64,000 bases of DNA from Chelatococcus sp. YT9. GTDB taxonomy: Bacteria > Pseudomonadota > Alphaproteobacteria > Rhizobiales > Beijerinckiaceae. Location of the stretch: positions 678,001 to 742,000 of the forward strand of contig NZ_JAHBRW010000001.1 in assembly GCF_018398315.1 (NCBI RefSeq), given 5' to 3'. The position numbers and the translations under genes were made by a program. The notes under the pieces were generated by a model. The model saw only the letters and a program-made list of their open reading frames with translations, searched no databases and had not been told where the DNA came from. Shown here piece by piece: positions 1 through 7,141 of the stretch (positions are counted from its first letter, which is position 1; every line of letters starts with the position of its first letter).

Positions 1-1244
1 TTGATGCCGAGCGCCTTGAAGCCCTCTTCGGCATGCTTCGTGAACTCTGCACCGAGCGTGAGAGAATTCACGAGCGCATTGAAGGCGGTGGCGGCCACGT
101 CGGTACGCGTGCCGATTTCCTTGAATGCAGCCCCGAAGGAGATGACCTGCTCGGCGGTGAAGCCGGCTTGATCACCGACCGCTCCCGCCCTGCGAATGAA
201 CTCCAACAAGTCCGGTTCGCTCGCCGCAGCGCCATCGGCAACGGTGTTGACCGCGTCACCGATCTCTTCGATACGAGCCTGGTGGGCGCGGAAAATGTTT
301 CCAAGCTCGGCCAACGCCTGGCCGGTATCCTCCGCCGTCGTGCCCCATGCGGTCGTTGCCTTTGACGCATATTCGGTGAAGCGGACGAGCTCATGCGCGG
401 GCCGGCCGGCAAAGCCAGCCGAGGCGAGCATCGCGCCGATCTCCTCCTTTGTCTTGCCCGTCGCGCGCGCGATATCGAGCACCTTTTGCTCGTATGCCTT
501 CAGCGCTGCGCCGCTGGCATCGGTCGCGCGTGCGACTTCCGTCATCGTCTTCTCGAGCGAGAGCGACGACTCAGTCACCTGCTTGATCGCGAAGCCCGCA
601 CCGGCCGCGCCGAGCAGCGGGCCGCCCATCCCCACGAGGACGCCACCCGCGGCACCATAGGCCGCAGAGGCCGCGCCGCCACGGACCAAGGGGGCGTGAG
701 CCGAGGGCGCCATATGATGCGCCCTTGCCTCCACACGCTTCTGGAACGACAGTGACGTGTTGGTCTGGTCGATCGCCGACTTCAGGCGCCTTTCGGCCGC
801 CGCAAGCTTGTCGATCGGCACACCTGCCGTCTCCATCGCCCGCTTGGCGGCGACGATGGCGGTCCTCTGGCGCTCAAACGCCTGAGCGGCACTCCGCACT
901 TCCCGTTGAGCCCGTGCGAAGGCCGTCGCCATCTTTTGTGTCGGCTTGTCCACGGCCGCCATCTCGCGCGCGAGACGCTGCACTTCAGTCTGAGCCGATC
1001 GGAAGCGCGTCCGCGCCGCTGCGAAGTCAGCCTGGATGCCGCGGAAGGACTCGACCTTGCCGAGTTGGCCCTGCAGTTTACCAAGGTCCTGCGACAGGCG
1101 TTGCACTTCAGCGGAAGCGCCGCTTAGCTTCTTCAGCCCCTTGCCGGCGTCGCCCACTTTACCAAGGGCGCCGGCGGCTTTGCCCGCCGGTCCCGAGAGC
1201 TCGTCTTTGAGCTTCAGGACCAGATGACTGGTTTTCGTTGTCAT
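1..1244 (-). CDS. Phage tail tape measure protein, N-terminal part (left prophage, cut by window edge)
   Basis: This frame has no stop before the window edge, so only the first 414 residues are seen. The start ATG overlaps the stop of the E' extension upstream (TAATG), as in P2-type tail operons. Residues about 40-165 are charged and rich in Q, A, R and E (for example EVQRLSQDLGKLQGQLGKV), typical of a long coiled coil. A Gly/Ala-rich hydrophobic stretch lies at about 186-218. It is followed by a TP901-type tape measure core (SLEKTMTEVARAT, then QVISFGAAFKEIGTRT). Such proteins set tail length and act as the scaffold for tube assembly. Position directly after an E/E' chaperone pair supports a gpT-like role. 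The family call is from motifs and context only. Confidence 0.85.
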   Translation of the reverse strand, partial: MTTKTSHLVLKLKDELSGPAGKAAGALGKVGDAGKGLKKLSGASAEVQRLSQDLGKLQGQLGKVESFRGIQADFAAARTRFRSAQTEVQRLAREMAAVDKPTQKMATAFARAQREVRSAAQAFERQRTAIVAAKRAMETAGVPIDKLAAAERRLKSAIDQTNTSLSFQKRVEARAHHMAPSAHAPLVRGGAASAAYGAAGGVLVGMGGPLLGAAGAGFAIKQVTESSLSLEKTMTEVARATDASGAALKAYEQKVLDIARATGKTKEEIGAMLASAGFAGRPAHELVRFTEYASKATTAWGTTAEDTGQALAELGNIFRAHQARIEEIGDAVNTVADGAAASEPDLLEFIRRAGAVGDQAGFTAEQVISFGAAFKEIGTRTDVAATAFNALVNSLTLGAEFTKHAEEGFKALGI

Positions 1245-1695
1245 TAATCAGCGCCTCTATGTTGGGCGGCGGCCTCCGCCCACCAGGCCACCAGTTCTTC
1301 CCATGGCCATGTGAGCATCTCGGACCGCTGCTGCCCGAACACGCGGGCCACGACCGTCATGATGGTTCGGGAAGTTCCGGGCCAGGCTCTCAGGCCACGG
1401 CGTCCCTGAACCGCCGGGGCAAAAAATCCAGCGCGACCTTGTTCACCGCTTCCGCGTCATCGTCGTCGAGGTGGTCAAGCACCACGTCGGGCACGTCGAA
1501 CATCGGAAAGCGTGGCGCCGGCTGGTCAGCGTCGCGAGCCGCGGTCAGCGCCTCCGCATAAGCGGAGACCTCGGCCACCGTGAGCCGGCGGACGGTGACA
1601 GCGTCGTAACGAACGCCGTCAAGTTCGAGAGGATATTCGAGAGCGACGGTCCGCGAGCGGGGTTTCCCGCCCACGAAAGTGGGTGTAGCGGTCAT
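1244..1695 (-). CDS. gpE+E' fusion made by programmed -1 frameshift
   Basis: If ribosomes slip back one base at the TTTTTTG heptamer, the E frame continues in the -1 frame for a further 59 codons. The product is about 150 residues, ending in a Trp-rich tail (LTWPWEELVAWWAEAAAQ) and a TAA that overlaps the ATG of the tape measure gene. The -1 frame is open through the whole gap between E and the tape measure gene, and its Trp-rich end resembles the short E' peptides of P2-like phages. The same layout (E, slippery site, E', T) is known in P2. The coding potential is seen directly; the efficiency of slipping is inferred. Confidence 0.8.
1390..1695 (-). CDS. P2 gpE-like tail assembly protein (unshifted product)
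   Basis: A protein of 101 residues starting MTATPTFVGGKP, with a Shine-Dalgarno AGGA about 8 bases upstream. It contains VALEYPLELDG and VTVRRLTVAEVSAYAE, the pattern of the phage tail assembly chaperone family that includes P2 gpE. It ends FLPRRFRDAVA. In P2-type phages this protein binds the tape measure protein before the tube forms. A longer in-frame reading begins at 1794 but lacks a ribosome site and adds an unlikely N-terminus. The gene carries a slippery site near its end that gives the E+E' fusion. Confidence 0.85.
   Translation of the reverse strand: MTATPTFVGGKPRSRTVALEYPLELDGVRYDAVTVRRLTVAEVSAYAEALTAARDADQPAPRFPMFDVPDVVLDHLDDDDAEAVNKVALDFLPRRFRDAVA
1420..1426 (-). promoter_or_regulatory. 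-1 ribosomal frameshift slippery heptamer T TTT TTG
   Basis: On the minus strand the E gene reads GAT TTT TTG CCC, so the heptamer fits X XXY YYZ in the zero frame. It is the same heptamer reported for P2 gene E. It lies 10 codons before the E stop and permits entry to the E' frame. Confidence 0.85.
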
Positions 1696-1755
1696 GAGAG
1701 ATCCTGAAATGGAAATGTCGTTGTGCCCGTCCGGCCAAGCGATCATGGTGACGGG

Positions 1756-2268
1756 ATGACGCGAGCTGAATTCCAGCGAACAGCAAAGCCGCATCTCATC
1801 GCGGATGTGCGGCTGTACTCGACTGCGGAGGTGACGTTGTACGATCTAGTCGCTGATGTTCGTGCCTCTGTCGAACGTCATTCGATGGTCGAGATGCCGG
1901 TCGACCAAGCCGCTGATTTTGTTCACGCTGCCAAAACAACGTTCCTGAAAGAAGATGTGGGATGGGGTTGGTGGTGGGAAAGCCTGTCGCAGCCAACATT
2001 CCACGTTGTTTATCAGGCTAGCCTATACTCTTCAGTGTTGCTTCCGGCGCTACTCGGCCCCAAAGCACAAGTGGTCTTGATCGTTCCGACAGGGACCCCT
2101 CGGCAGGCCACGCCCGCGTTTACGGGTACGGCTGAGGAACTGGTCGAGGTCTTGAATGACCTTCCAATGTTCGAGTTCGTCATCGTCGATCCGCATCTCA
2201 AATGGATCATATGCGATATGCACGATGGCGTGCTCTGCTTCTGCGGTGCCGTAACCGTTGCAGAATAA
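1756..2268 (+). CDS. Hypothetical protein, 170 residues, opposite strand to its neighbours
   Basis: A plus-strand gene between minus-strand phage genes. I chose the ATG at 1756 (MTRAEFQRTAKPHL); a GTG at 1723 would add 11 residues and overlap the E leader. The protein looks soluble and Trp-rich in its middle (GWGWWWESL), with alternating hydrophobic segments such as AQVVLIVPTG and FEFVIVDPHLKWIICD, suggesting a mixed alpha/beta fold. I do not recognise the family. The position where a tail tube gene would be expected, and the reversed strand, suggest a moron or cargo gene placed by recombination. It ends about 70 bases before a repeat-rich non-coding stretch. Confidence 0.6.
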   Translation: MTRAEFQRTAKPHLIADVRLYSTAEVTLYDLVADVRASVERHSMVEMPVDQAADFVHAAKTTFLKEDVGWGWWWESLSQPTFHVVYQASLYSSVLLPALLGPKAQVVLIVPTGTPRQATPAFTGTAEELVEVLNDLPMFEFVIVDPHLKWIICDMHDGVLCFCGAVTVAE

Positions 2269-2329
2269 CTGATCCGTATTGATCCGGGCTGGAACCCAGT
2301 GCGCTGAATCAGCCTCTTCTCCCCCGTGT

Positions 2330-2545
2330 GCTCATTTGGCGGATGAACGGGCTGCGGACCCAGTGCGCACGGGTCCGCACGGTGCGCACCTTCGTGCGCA
2401 TCCCGGAATCCTTGGTGCGCGCCATGTTTGGCCCAGAGGTGCGAACCTCGGAATCTAGGCTAGAGCTAGCGAAATTAGGGGCTGCCGCCGCCGCGCCCCC
2501 CGTCGGGGTGGTGGCCAAGGACCCGTGAAACAGGATGTTTCACGG
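2330..2545. repeat. Non-coding stretch with GTGCG-type repeats and short palindromes
   Basis: The 376-base gap 2269-2644 has no convincing gene. From 2330 it holds repeated GTGCGCAC-like units (around 2366, 2384, 2395, 2417 and 2439). Also present are GAGGT-GCGA-ACCTC (2436-2449), GCTAG-AG-CTAGC (2459-2470) and a hairpin CCGTGAAAC-AGGAT-GTTTCACGG (2523-2545). The last could end transcription or bind protein. No function is established. Confidence 0.55.
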
Positions 2546-2644
2546 TCGCCGTCGGGTCCTTCCCCGCGGGGGTGCGCACCGCGACGGCGAGGCATCCCGA
2601 CGAACGACCGGCTGCAGAATTCTCCTGGGGGGTTCCGCTTCCGC

Positions 2645-3352
2645 CTAGACGCGCGGGAGCGCGACGCGGATGAGGTCCTCGCTGTAGCCCATCGAGGTCC
2701 ACATTGGGGCGTGGCAGCCGCCGGGGAGTAGGTCAGGCGGGATAAGGCGGCGGATATCTTCGTCCTGCATGATCCGGTCTTTGTGTAGCTCGCGCGCGAC
2801 CGTCTGGATCGTGCTGAATACATCGGGCCGCGTTACGAGATCGATCGCGCGCTTTTCAAAATGCCTGTAAAAGGCCAGCGCGGTTGCATCACTTGCTCCT
2901 GGTTCACCCTCGAAAATTGCCGCGAATGCGCGGCAGTTGTCACAGCTCCGGCGCTCTCCTGCGCGCGCGGCTTCGATGTGGAACCGAAGATAGTCCGATT
3001 CCGGCCGCCATATGTGCCGCCTCAGCCACCCCTCTGCGAGCGGACCGGCAAGAAGGATCACCACGTCCTCATGATTAAAGCTTGGCCCAGGCGGCCGGCC
3101 GTGGCCTGACGCGAAGCGCGACGAGATATCGACACCGCATGACGTAATCATCCACCCCAGCAACAAGGCGACGACTGCATGGCCGGCCTCGTGAGTAGCA
3201 ATGGGCCAGAGGTGGGAGGTGCTGAAATGCGCGGACCGATCCGCCTGCCTGGCGAATGCACCTTCGCCCTGAATCTGCCCCATCTCATGCGGTGGCGCAT
3301 CACCCAAAAACGGCTCTTTGCAGCGTGCGCAACAGAACTCCCCGCACATCAT
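2645..3352 (-). CDS. M41-like zinc metallopeptidase without an AAA domain
   Basis: A 235-residue protein. It has an N-terminal cysteine cluster (CGEFCCARCKEPF) that may bind zinc, then a hydrophobic helix carrying the HExxH motif (IATHEAGHAVVALLLG, about residues 50-65). An LLAGPLAEGWLRR segment at about 95-107 resembles the third-ligand region of M41/FtsH-type peptidases. The ATPase half found in FtsH is absent, so this is a stand-alone peptidase-type domain; substrate unknown. Its ATG overlaps the stop of the coiled-coil gene upstream (TGATG), so the two are probably translated together. It is the last gene of a four-gene minus-strand cluster of likely phage cargo. The catalytic motif is seen; activity is inferred. 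Confidence 0.7.
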   Translation of the reverse strand: MMCGEFCCARCKEPFLGDAPPHEMGQIQGEGAFARQADRSAHFSTSHLWPIATHEAGHAVVALLLGWMITSCGVDISSRFASGHGRPPGPSFNHEDVVILLAGPLAEGWLRRHIWRPESDYLRFHIEAARAGERRSCDNCRAFAAIFEGEPGASDATALAFYRHFEKRAIDLVTRPDVFSTIQTVARELHKDRIMQDEDIRRLIPPDLLPGGCHAPMWTSMGYSEDLIRVALPRV

Positions 3353-4038
3353 CGGCGATAGTACTCAGGTGCGTCTATCCTCGCCAATTCAGCGTCAGTC
3401 AGGCTGCGACCGATCACGTTCCCAGCAAACCAGCCGTCGCAAACTCCTTCGACCCGCCGCAAGGTGGACACCAGCACTGAGTGGCGGCTGCGTGGCGTCA
3501 TCCCGTGAAAATCCTGTGGCAACGGTAGGGCGTCTCGGCGATGCTCGACCGCCTCAAGCTTCTCCGCCTCCCAACGACCGGCTTCCGCAAGCTTCTGGTT
3601 TACCGCAGCCACCGCCGCCTCCGCCTTTTGCAATCGCGCCAGCAGGGCGACAATTGTGTTGGCGGCCGGTGCGTATTCTTCGCGCAACGCGCGGGCAACG
3701 GCCTTCGCCTCCGCCTCAACAGCTTCTTTTTCGGCCGTCAAAGCTTGCTCGGCCTCTCGCTCGAGCGCTTCGCCGTGCCTGATCTCCAGTCGGCTGACCA
3801 GAGCACCGGCCCGGTCGAGCTCGACACGAGCATCAGCGAGCGCGTCGTGGGCGGCACGTGCTGCCTTCGGGCTATCCAGCAGGGCATCGCCATAGCCGGC
3901 CTCGGCCGTCGCGAGCGCGCTGGCCGCGGCGCTATATTCCGCGCGGGCCTTATCGAGGCTTTCGGCGATGATGGTGGAAGTCGCTTTATCATCGCGCGCG
4001 ACCGAGATCAGCGCAGCGAGACTGTCGAGAATTTTCAT
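3349..4038 (-). CDS. Coiled-coil phage protein, 229 residues
   Basis: Starts MKILDSLAALI, with TGAGGA about 7 bases upstream; a start 12 bases earlier is possible. Residues about 30-165 are rich in Ala, Glu, Lys and Arg in heptad-like order (for example EAEQALTAEKEAVEAEAKAVA), predicting a long coiled coil. The last 60 residues look globular (GVCDGWFAGNVIGRSLTDAELARIDAP). I do not recognise a family. It starts 8 bases after the HTH-like gene upstream and overlaps the M41-like gene downstream, so all three are likely co-expressed. It might be a scaffold or an adaptor of the peptidase; this is speculation from gene order only. Confidence 0.6.
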   Translation of the reverse strand: MKILDSLAALISVARDDKATSTIIAESLDKARAEYSAAASALATAEAGYGDALLDSPKAARAAHDALADARVELDRAGALVSRLEIRHGEALEREAEQALTAEKEAVEAEAKAVARALREEYAPAANTIVALLARLQKAEAAVAAVNQKLAEAGRWEAEKLEAVEHRRDALPLPQDFHGMTPRSRHSVLVSTLRRVEGVCDGWFAGNVIGRSLTDAELARIDAPEYYRR

Positions 4039-4046
4039 AGGGATCC

Positions 4047-4532
4047 TCAATTGAGGGAAGCTGCGCGGGTCAACGCGGCGGAGACGATCGGATCGAGATG
4101 CAGAACCAGAGTGCCAGCGGGATTGGTCCGGTTGCAGGCCGCGGCGATGATGCGGGAGTGCGCGGTGCCTGGCGGGGCGCCAACGATCTGCGGGGGAGCG
4201 CCTGGCGCGGCGACTAGATAGGTGTCACGGCCGGCATAAAGCTCGCCTGGCTCCCGCCGAAGGAACGCACCATCCTCATCGAGGCCGTCGCGCTTGTCGC
4301 TGAAGTGGTATGCGAGGCGGACAGCCCGACCTGTCATAGCGCCCGCACGAGTCAGCGCGCCAACAATTGCAACTTGCGCAAGCCTGCGTTTGCCCAGGAG
4401 CGCGGCGTGCCCTTGCCCCGCTGGCGGGGTGTCGCCTTCCCCGAGCGCGAGGGCGCCGCGCTGCACCCATTGACAGAGCGCGCCCAAAGGCACGCCCGTC
4501 GCCTGAGCGACGACGGAGAGTGTCAGTTGCAT
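4047..4532 (-). CDS. Small protein with MerR-like N-terminal helix-turn-helix pattern, 161 residues
   Basis: Start chosen at MQLTLSVVAQATGV because AGGA lies about 8 bases upstream; longer readings run through a terminator-rich leader. The first 30 residues (LSVVAQATGVPLGALCQWV) look like a MerR/excisionase helix-turn-helix, followed by a Gly-rich linker. The remainder contains LAYHFSDKRD and YLVAAPGAPPQIV. The family is unknown. It heads the minus-strand cluster of coiled-coil and M41-like genes, and its leader holds several hairpins, so it may be a local regulator. Confidence 0.55.
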   Translation of the reverse strand: MQLTLSVVAQATGVPLGALCQWVQRGALALGEGDTPPAGQGHAALLGKRRLAQVAIVGALTRAGAMTGRAVRLAYHFSDKRDGLDEDGAFLRREPGELYAGRDTYLVAAPGAPPQIVGAPPGTAHSRIIAAACNRTNPAGTLVLHLDPIVSAALTRAASLN

Positions 4533-4579
4533 GGTGAAATCCTGTTTTCGATGAATGACGTGATGGGGAAAACAAAACA

Positions 4580-4595
4580 CCCGGCTTCCGCCGGG
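4580..4595 (-). terminator. Rho-independent terminator after the 413-residue gene
   Basis: Hairpin CCCGGC-TTCC-GCCGGG. Read on the minus strand it is followed by a run of T with single interruptions (complement of 4568-4578). It separates the gene at 4815-6056 from the cluster starting at 4532. The leader 4533-4814 holds no gene but has two further hairpins, GCGAACCG/CGGTTCGC (4624-4657) and GGGCCGC/GCGGCCC (about 4737-4761). Confidence 0.65.
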
Positions 4596-4814
4596 CGTGA
4601 GTTTGCCAATAGAGCGAGGGGGTGCGAACCGACGGTGAGGCCGGACCGCCGGTTCGCTATCGGCCTGCTGTCTCCGGACGGCTGGCCGAATGAAAAAGGC
4701 CACCCGGAGGCGGCTTTGAAACTTGTGGGGAAATGGGGCCGCCCTCGTGAGGTGCGGCCCAAGTTCAGAAGTTCCCTAATACTCTGTCCGTCGGGAAGCT
4801 GGAGAGGTGTCCCC

Positions 4815-6056
4815 TCACGCAGCGACTGCCGGCTTGACGTTGTCGTTGGCGGGTCCGGTCGGGCGTCCCATCGGTTTGATGATAGCGCCGGCATATCCAA
4901 TCCCGGTCCACCAGGACGGATCGAGGGGCTTTCCGTGCTGCTCCGCCCAGATGATCGCGGCATAGACTCGGAGTGCGCGCCTCAGGGCTGTGCGCAGACG
5001 ATCGGCGCCGGAGCGGGCGCGGGCCTTCTCGTCTCGGCCGACGCCGATCTGCTCCAGGGTATCCCAGTCGCATAACGCAGCCTGCAGCCAGCTAAACAGA
5101 TCGTCGCCGAGGCACTGCCTCAGGATGGCTAGCCGCCGCTGCGAACAGCAACGGGCATCGGATGAGGATAGATCCGCGACACCTGCGCCATCGACGCGAT
5201 GCGCGACGGTCGCGCCGACAAGCCGGAAGATCGCGCCGTGCTCCCCGTCGTGCTTCGGCTCGCCCGTCTTCTCGTCGAGGGGGATCTCCCGGACCACGCT
5301 ACGCCACACCGATCGACCGGCCGGGGTCGGGCACGTCACGGTCCGCGTGATGACGCGAAACTCCAGCCGCTTCTTCACCTTGTTAGCGCCGTCGTCGACT
5401 TCCACCGTCCTATATTCCGACTTGATCTCGGCGAGCCCATAGGTCCAGCGCGCCGCGTCGACCTCGGCGAGGGTCATCGGTGCCCCCTCGACGTACTGTC
5501 TGATCTCCCGCCACCAGCGGGGCACATCCGGTCGGGCTACGGGTTGCCAGTGCCACCGGGCCGATTGTGACCGCTGCACACGGCCATACTGATGACCGTC
5601 GCGCTTCGGATCCTGCGCCTGAGCCGAGTCATTGATCACGAGCTTACGGTCGATGCTCATCGAAGGATCCGGCCCGGATGGATCTACGCCGTCCGGGCGC
5701 CATCGGTTGGTTGTGTCGATGATGCCTTTTTCGATGGGCGTGACGTCTGACCAGGCGTTGATCATGGACTGAGCCTCGACGGTTGCCCGGTCGAAGTCCG
5801 AGACGATCGCGCGCGCCAAGGCCAGGAAAGCGGGCCGGCTGTCGCCGTCCGCTTCGTCAACAACCGTCGCGCGGGGGTTGCTTATGGCGGTGATGAGCGG
5901 AGGAACCTGGCGGACAAATGATGCTGCGGGAGCTCGAGCAACCCCGGGCCCGTCGTCGGGAACGCGGGTCAGCCACCAACGTGACGACGCGCCGCCGGGC
6001 GGGCCGTCGTTTGAAAACACGACAACGCGCGAAATTCGCGCTTTTGGTTCGATCAT
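4815..6056 (-). CDS. Hypothetical phage protein, 413 residues
   Basis: Start chosen at MIEPKARISRVVV; an upstream start at 6095 would add 13 residues. The ribosome site is weak. Features include an N-terminal Gly/Pro-rich segment, a central region with many Trp residues (RSQSARWHWQPVARPDVPRW), a charged patch EVDDGANKVKKRLEFRV, and a C-terminal helical region ending ANDNVKPAVAA. I do not recognise a family. It stands alone between a palindrome array upstream (6286-6462) and a terminator downstream, so it is probably its own transcription unit. Confidence 0.55.
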   Translation of the reverse strand: MIEPKARISRVVVFSNDGPPGGASSRWWLTRVPDDGPGVARAPAASFVRQVPPLITAISNPRATVVDEADGDSRPAFLALARAIVSDFDRATVEAQSMINAWSDVTPIEKGIIDTTNRWRPDGVDPSGPDPSMSIDRKLVINDSAQAQDPKRDGHQYGRVQRSQSARWHWQPVARPDVPRWWREIRQYVEGAPMTLAEVDAARWTYGLAEIKSEYRTVEVDDGANKVKKRLEFRVITRTVTCPTPAGRSVWRSVVREIPLDEKTGEPKHDGEHGAIFRLVGATVAHRVDGAGVADLSSSDARCCSQRRLAILRQCLGDDLFSWLQAALCDWDTLEQIGVGRDEKARARSGADRLRTALRRALRVYAAIIWAEQHGKPLDPSWWTGIGYAGAIIKPMGRPTGPANDNVKPAVAA

Positions 6057-6285
6057 AGGGAACGTCCGTGTTGCAGCGAGGCTGCGACAAGCCAATGGCC
6101 TTGAGGCCGGTTTTTGTAGAGGGCCGCTAGGGTGAGTGCGGCGGATGGCTCGGAAGGGCTTCTGTATTGGTTTTGCTTTTGGGCCGGTCGCGATCTTTCA
6201 CGCGGGACCATGCACAATGTAGCCGGAGACAGCGACGGGGTCAAGCGCAACTAAGAACAATGCACGGCTGAGGGGGCGGTGTCAA

Positions 6286-6462
6286 ATTCGTGCGTCCATA
6301 TTTTGGACGCACGAATGTCTCCCGCCTGAGATCGTGGGTGTCCAGATTCTGGACACCCATCACCGGAATTCCGGGGAGAAAAATTCCTGTTGTGCGGCGA
6401 GACAGGTGGGAAAAGTTTTCCACCTGTCTGAGGCGAGATGGGTGGCCAAACTTTGGCCACCC
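6286..6462. repeat. Array of four long perfect palindromes with different sequences
   Basis: Four inverted repeats lie within 177 bases. 6286-6316 has arms ATTCGTGCGTCCA around TATTT. 6335-6359 has arms TGGGTGTCCAGA around one T. 6400-6429 has arms AGACAGGTGG around a GAAAAGTTTT core. 6440-6462 has arms GGGTGGCCAAA around one C. A smaller CCGGAATTCCGG sits at 6363-6374. Arm sequences differ but all pair fully. The spacers share a short element (TCTCCCGCC, GCGGCGAGAC, GAGGCGAGAT). No gene is convincing in 6057-6476. The array lies downstream of the 56-residue gene and upstream of the 413-residue gene on the minus strand. Confidence 0.8.
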
Positions 6463-6476
6463 AGAGCTACGCGGCC

Positions 6477-6647
6477 TCAGTAGTCCATCCCGTACTCGGA
6501 CAGGGTAGTGTATCCGGCCTCGGCCAGCGTCTCGCGGGCAACCCAGGTCCAAATGTAAGTGCCGCTGTCCCGGTCCATTACCAGCAGAAGCAGGGACTCG
6601 TCGTCGGCATCATCGATCCCGTCGATGTGGTCGAAATCAAGATTCAT
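6477..6647 (-). CDS. Small acidic protein, 56 residues
   Basis: Starts MNLDFDHIDGIDDADDES and ends EYGMDY. The N-terminal third is strongly acidic, and the middle has LLLLVMDRDSGTYIWTWV. Its start overlaps the last 11 bases of the 124-residue gene upstream, the usual sign of translational coupling. No family is recognised. The acidic, DNA-mimic-like N-terminus could suit an anti-restriction or inhibitor role, but nothing else supports that. A palindrome array follows directly after its stop. Confidence 0.6.
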   Translation of the reverse strand: MNLDFDHIDGIDDADDESLLLLVMDRDSGTYIWTWVARETLAEAGYTTLSEYGMDY

Positions 6648-7011
6648 GGTGAGACCCCAATATGCGAGGGTTCGTGATGCGATGCCCCAGAACCGCCTTC
6701 ACCCAGACCTGATATGATAGCCGCCCAGATGCGATCTCGTTCTCGAGATTCTCTGCGGCGGGCCGGAGATCTTCCGGACCGACGTGCTTCGCGATGACGC
6801 GGGCCGCGGCTTCCGATGCATAGAATCGATCGGAACGTGCTGCGACCCAGGAGCCGTCGCCGGCGAGATATTCGAGCAAGTAGGTGGCATGACCATCTCG
6901 ATCGACTGCCGCTCCCAGGAAACGGCAGGGCATGAACTTGCGTGATCCGTCGCCCGTAGAAATGAAGGCATACCCGTCTCGGGACCGAGCCTTCCGTTGT
7001 GATGATTTCAA
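6637..7011 (-). CDS. Hypothetical phage protein, 124 residues
   Basis: Starts MKSSQRKARSRDGYAF with a basic N-terminus and continues with GDGSRKFMPCRFLGAAVDRDGH and a helical segment ASEAAARVIAKHVG. No family is recognised. It lies just after the large inverted repeat 7028-7127 and is followed by the overlapping acidic 56-residue gene, so the two form a small unit downstream of the DUF3987 gene. Confidence 0.6.
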   Translation of the reverse strand: MKSSQRKARSRDGYAFISTGDGSRKFMPCRFLGAAVDRDGHATYLLEYLAGDGSWVAARSDRFYASEAAARVIAKHVGPEDLRPAAENLENEIASGRLSYQVWVKAVLGHRITNPRILGSHHES

Positions 7012-7027
7012 GGGGTCACCGTGGGTT

Positions 7028-7127
7028 TGTCACCGCTTGTCCCTTACGCGCGCGAGGCATACAGAAAAATTCACATAGAGAGAGTGAAAAAAATCTATGC
7101 CTCGCACGCAAGGGACAAGCGGTGACA
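7028..7127. repeat. Nested 100-bp inverted repeat, possible replication or regulatory site
   Basis: The left arm 7028-7061 begins TGTCACCGCTTGTCCCTT. The right arm 7096-7127 is its reverse complement apart from two extra bases and one change. The 34-base centre is A/T rich and contains a second inverted repeat, TTCAC...GTGAA. It lies between the stop of the DUF3987 gene (7142) and the start of the 124-residue gene (7011). The arm motif GACAAGCGGTGACAG recurs with one change at 8679-8693 inside the DUF3987 gene. Confidence 0.8.
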
Positions 7128-7141
7128 GATTGCAAAAACGA

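Noticed and set aside
2523-2545. A true parS site
   Set aside because: The half-sites are in the reverse order and separated by 5 bases; parS is a continuous 16-mer with the opposite arrangement.
6241-6552. Protein-coding gene covering the palindrome array on the minus strand
   Set aside because: The open frames there lack ribosome sites, differ in frame from the small gene at 6477, and their repeats are explained by the palindromes.
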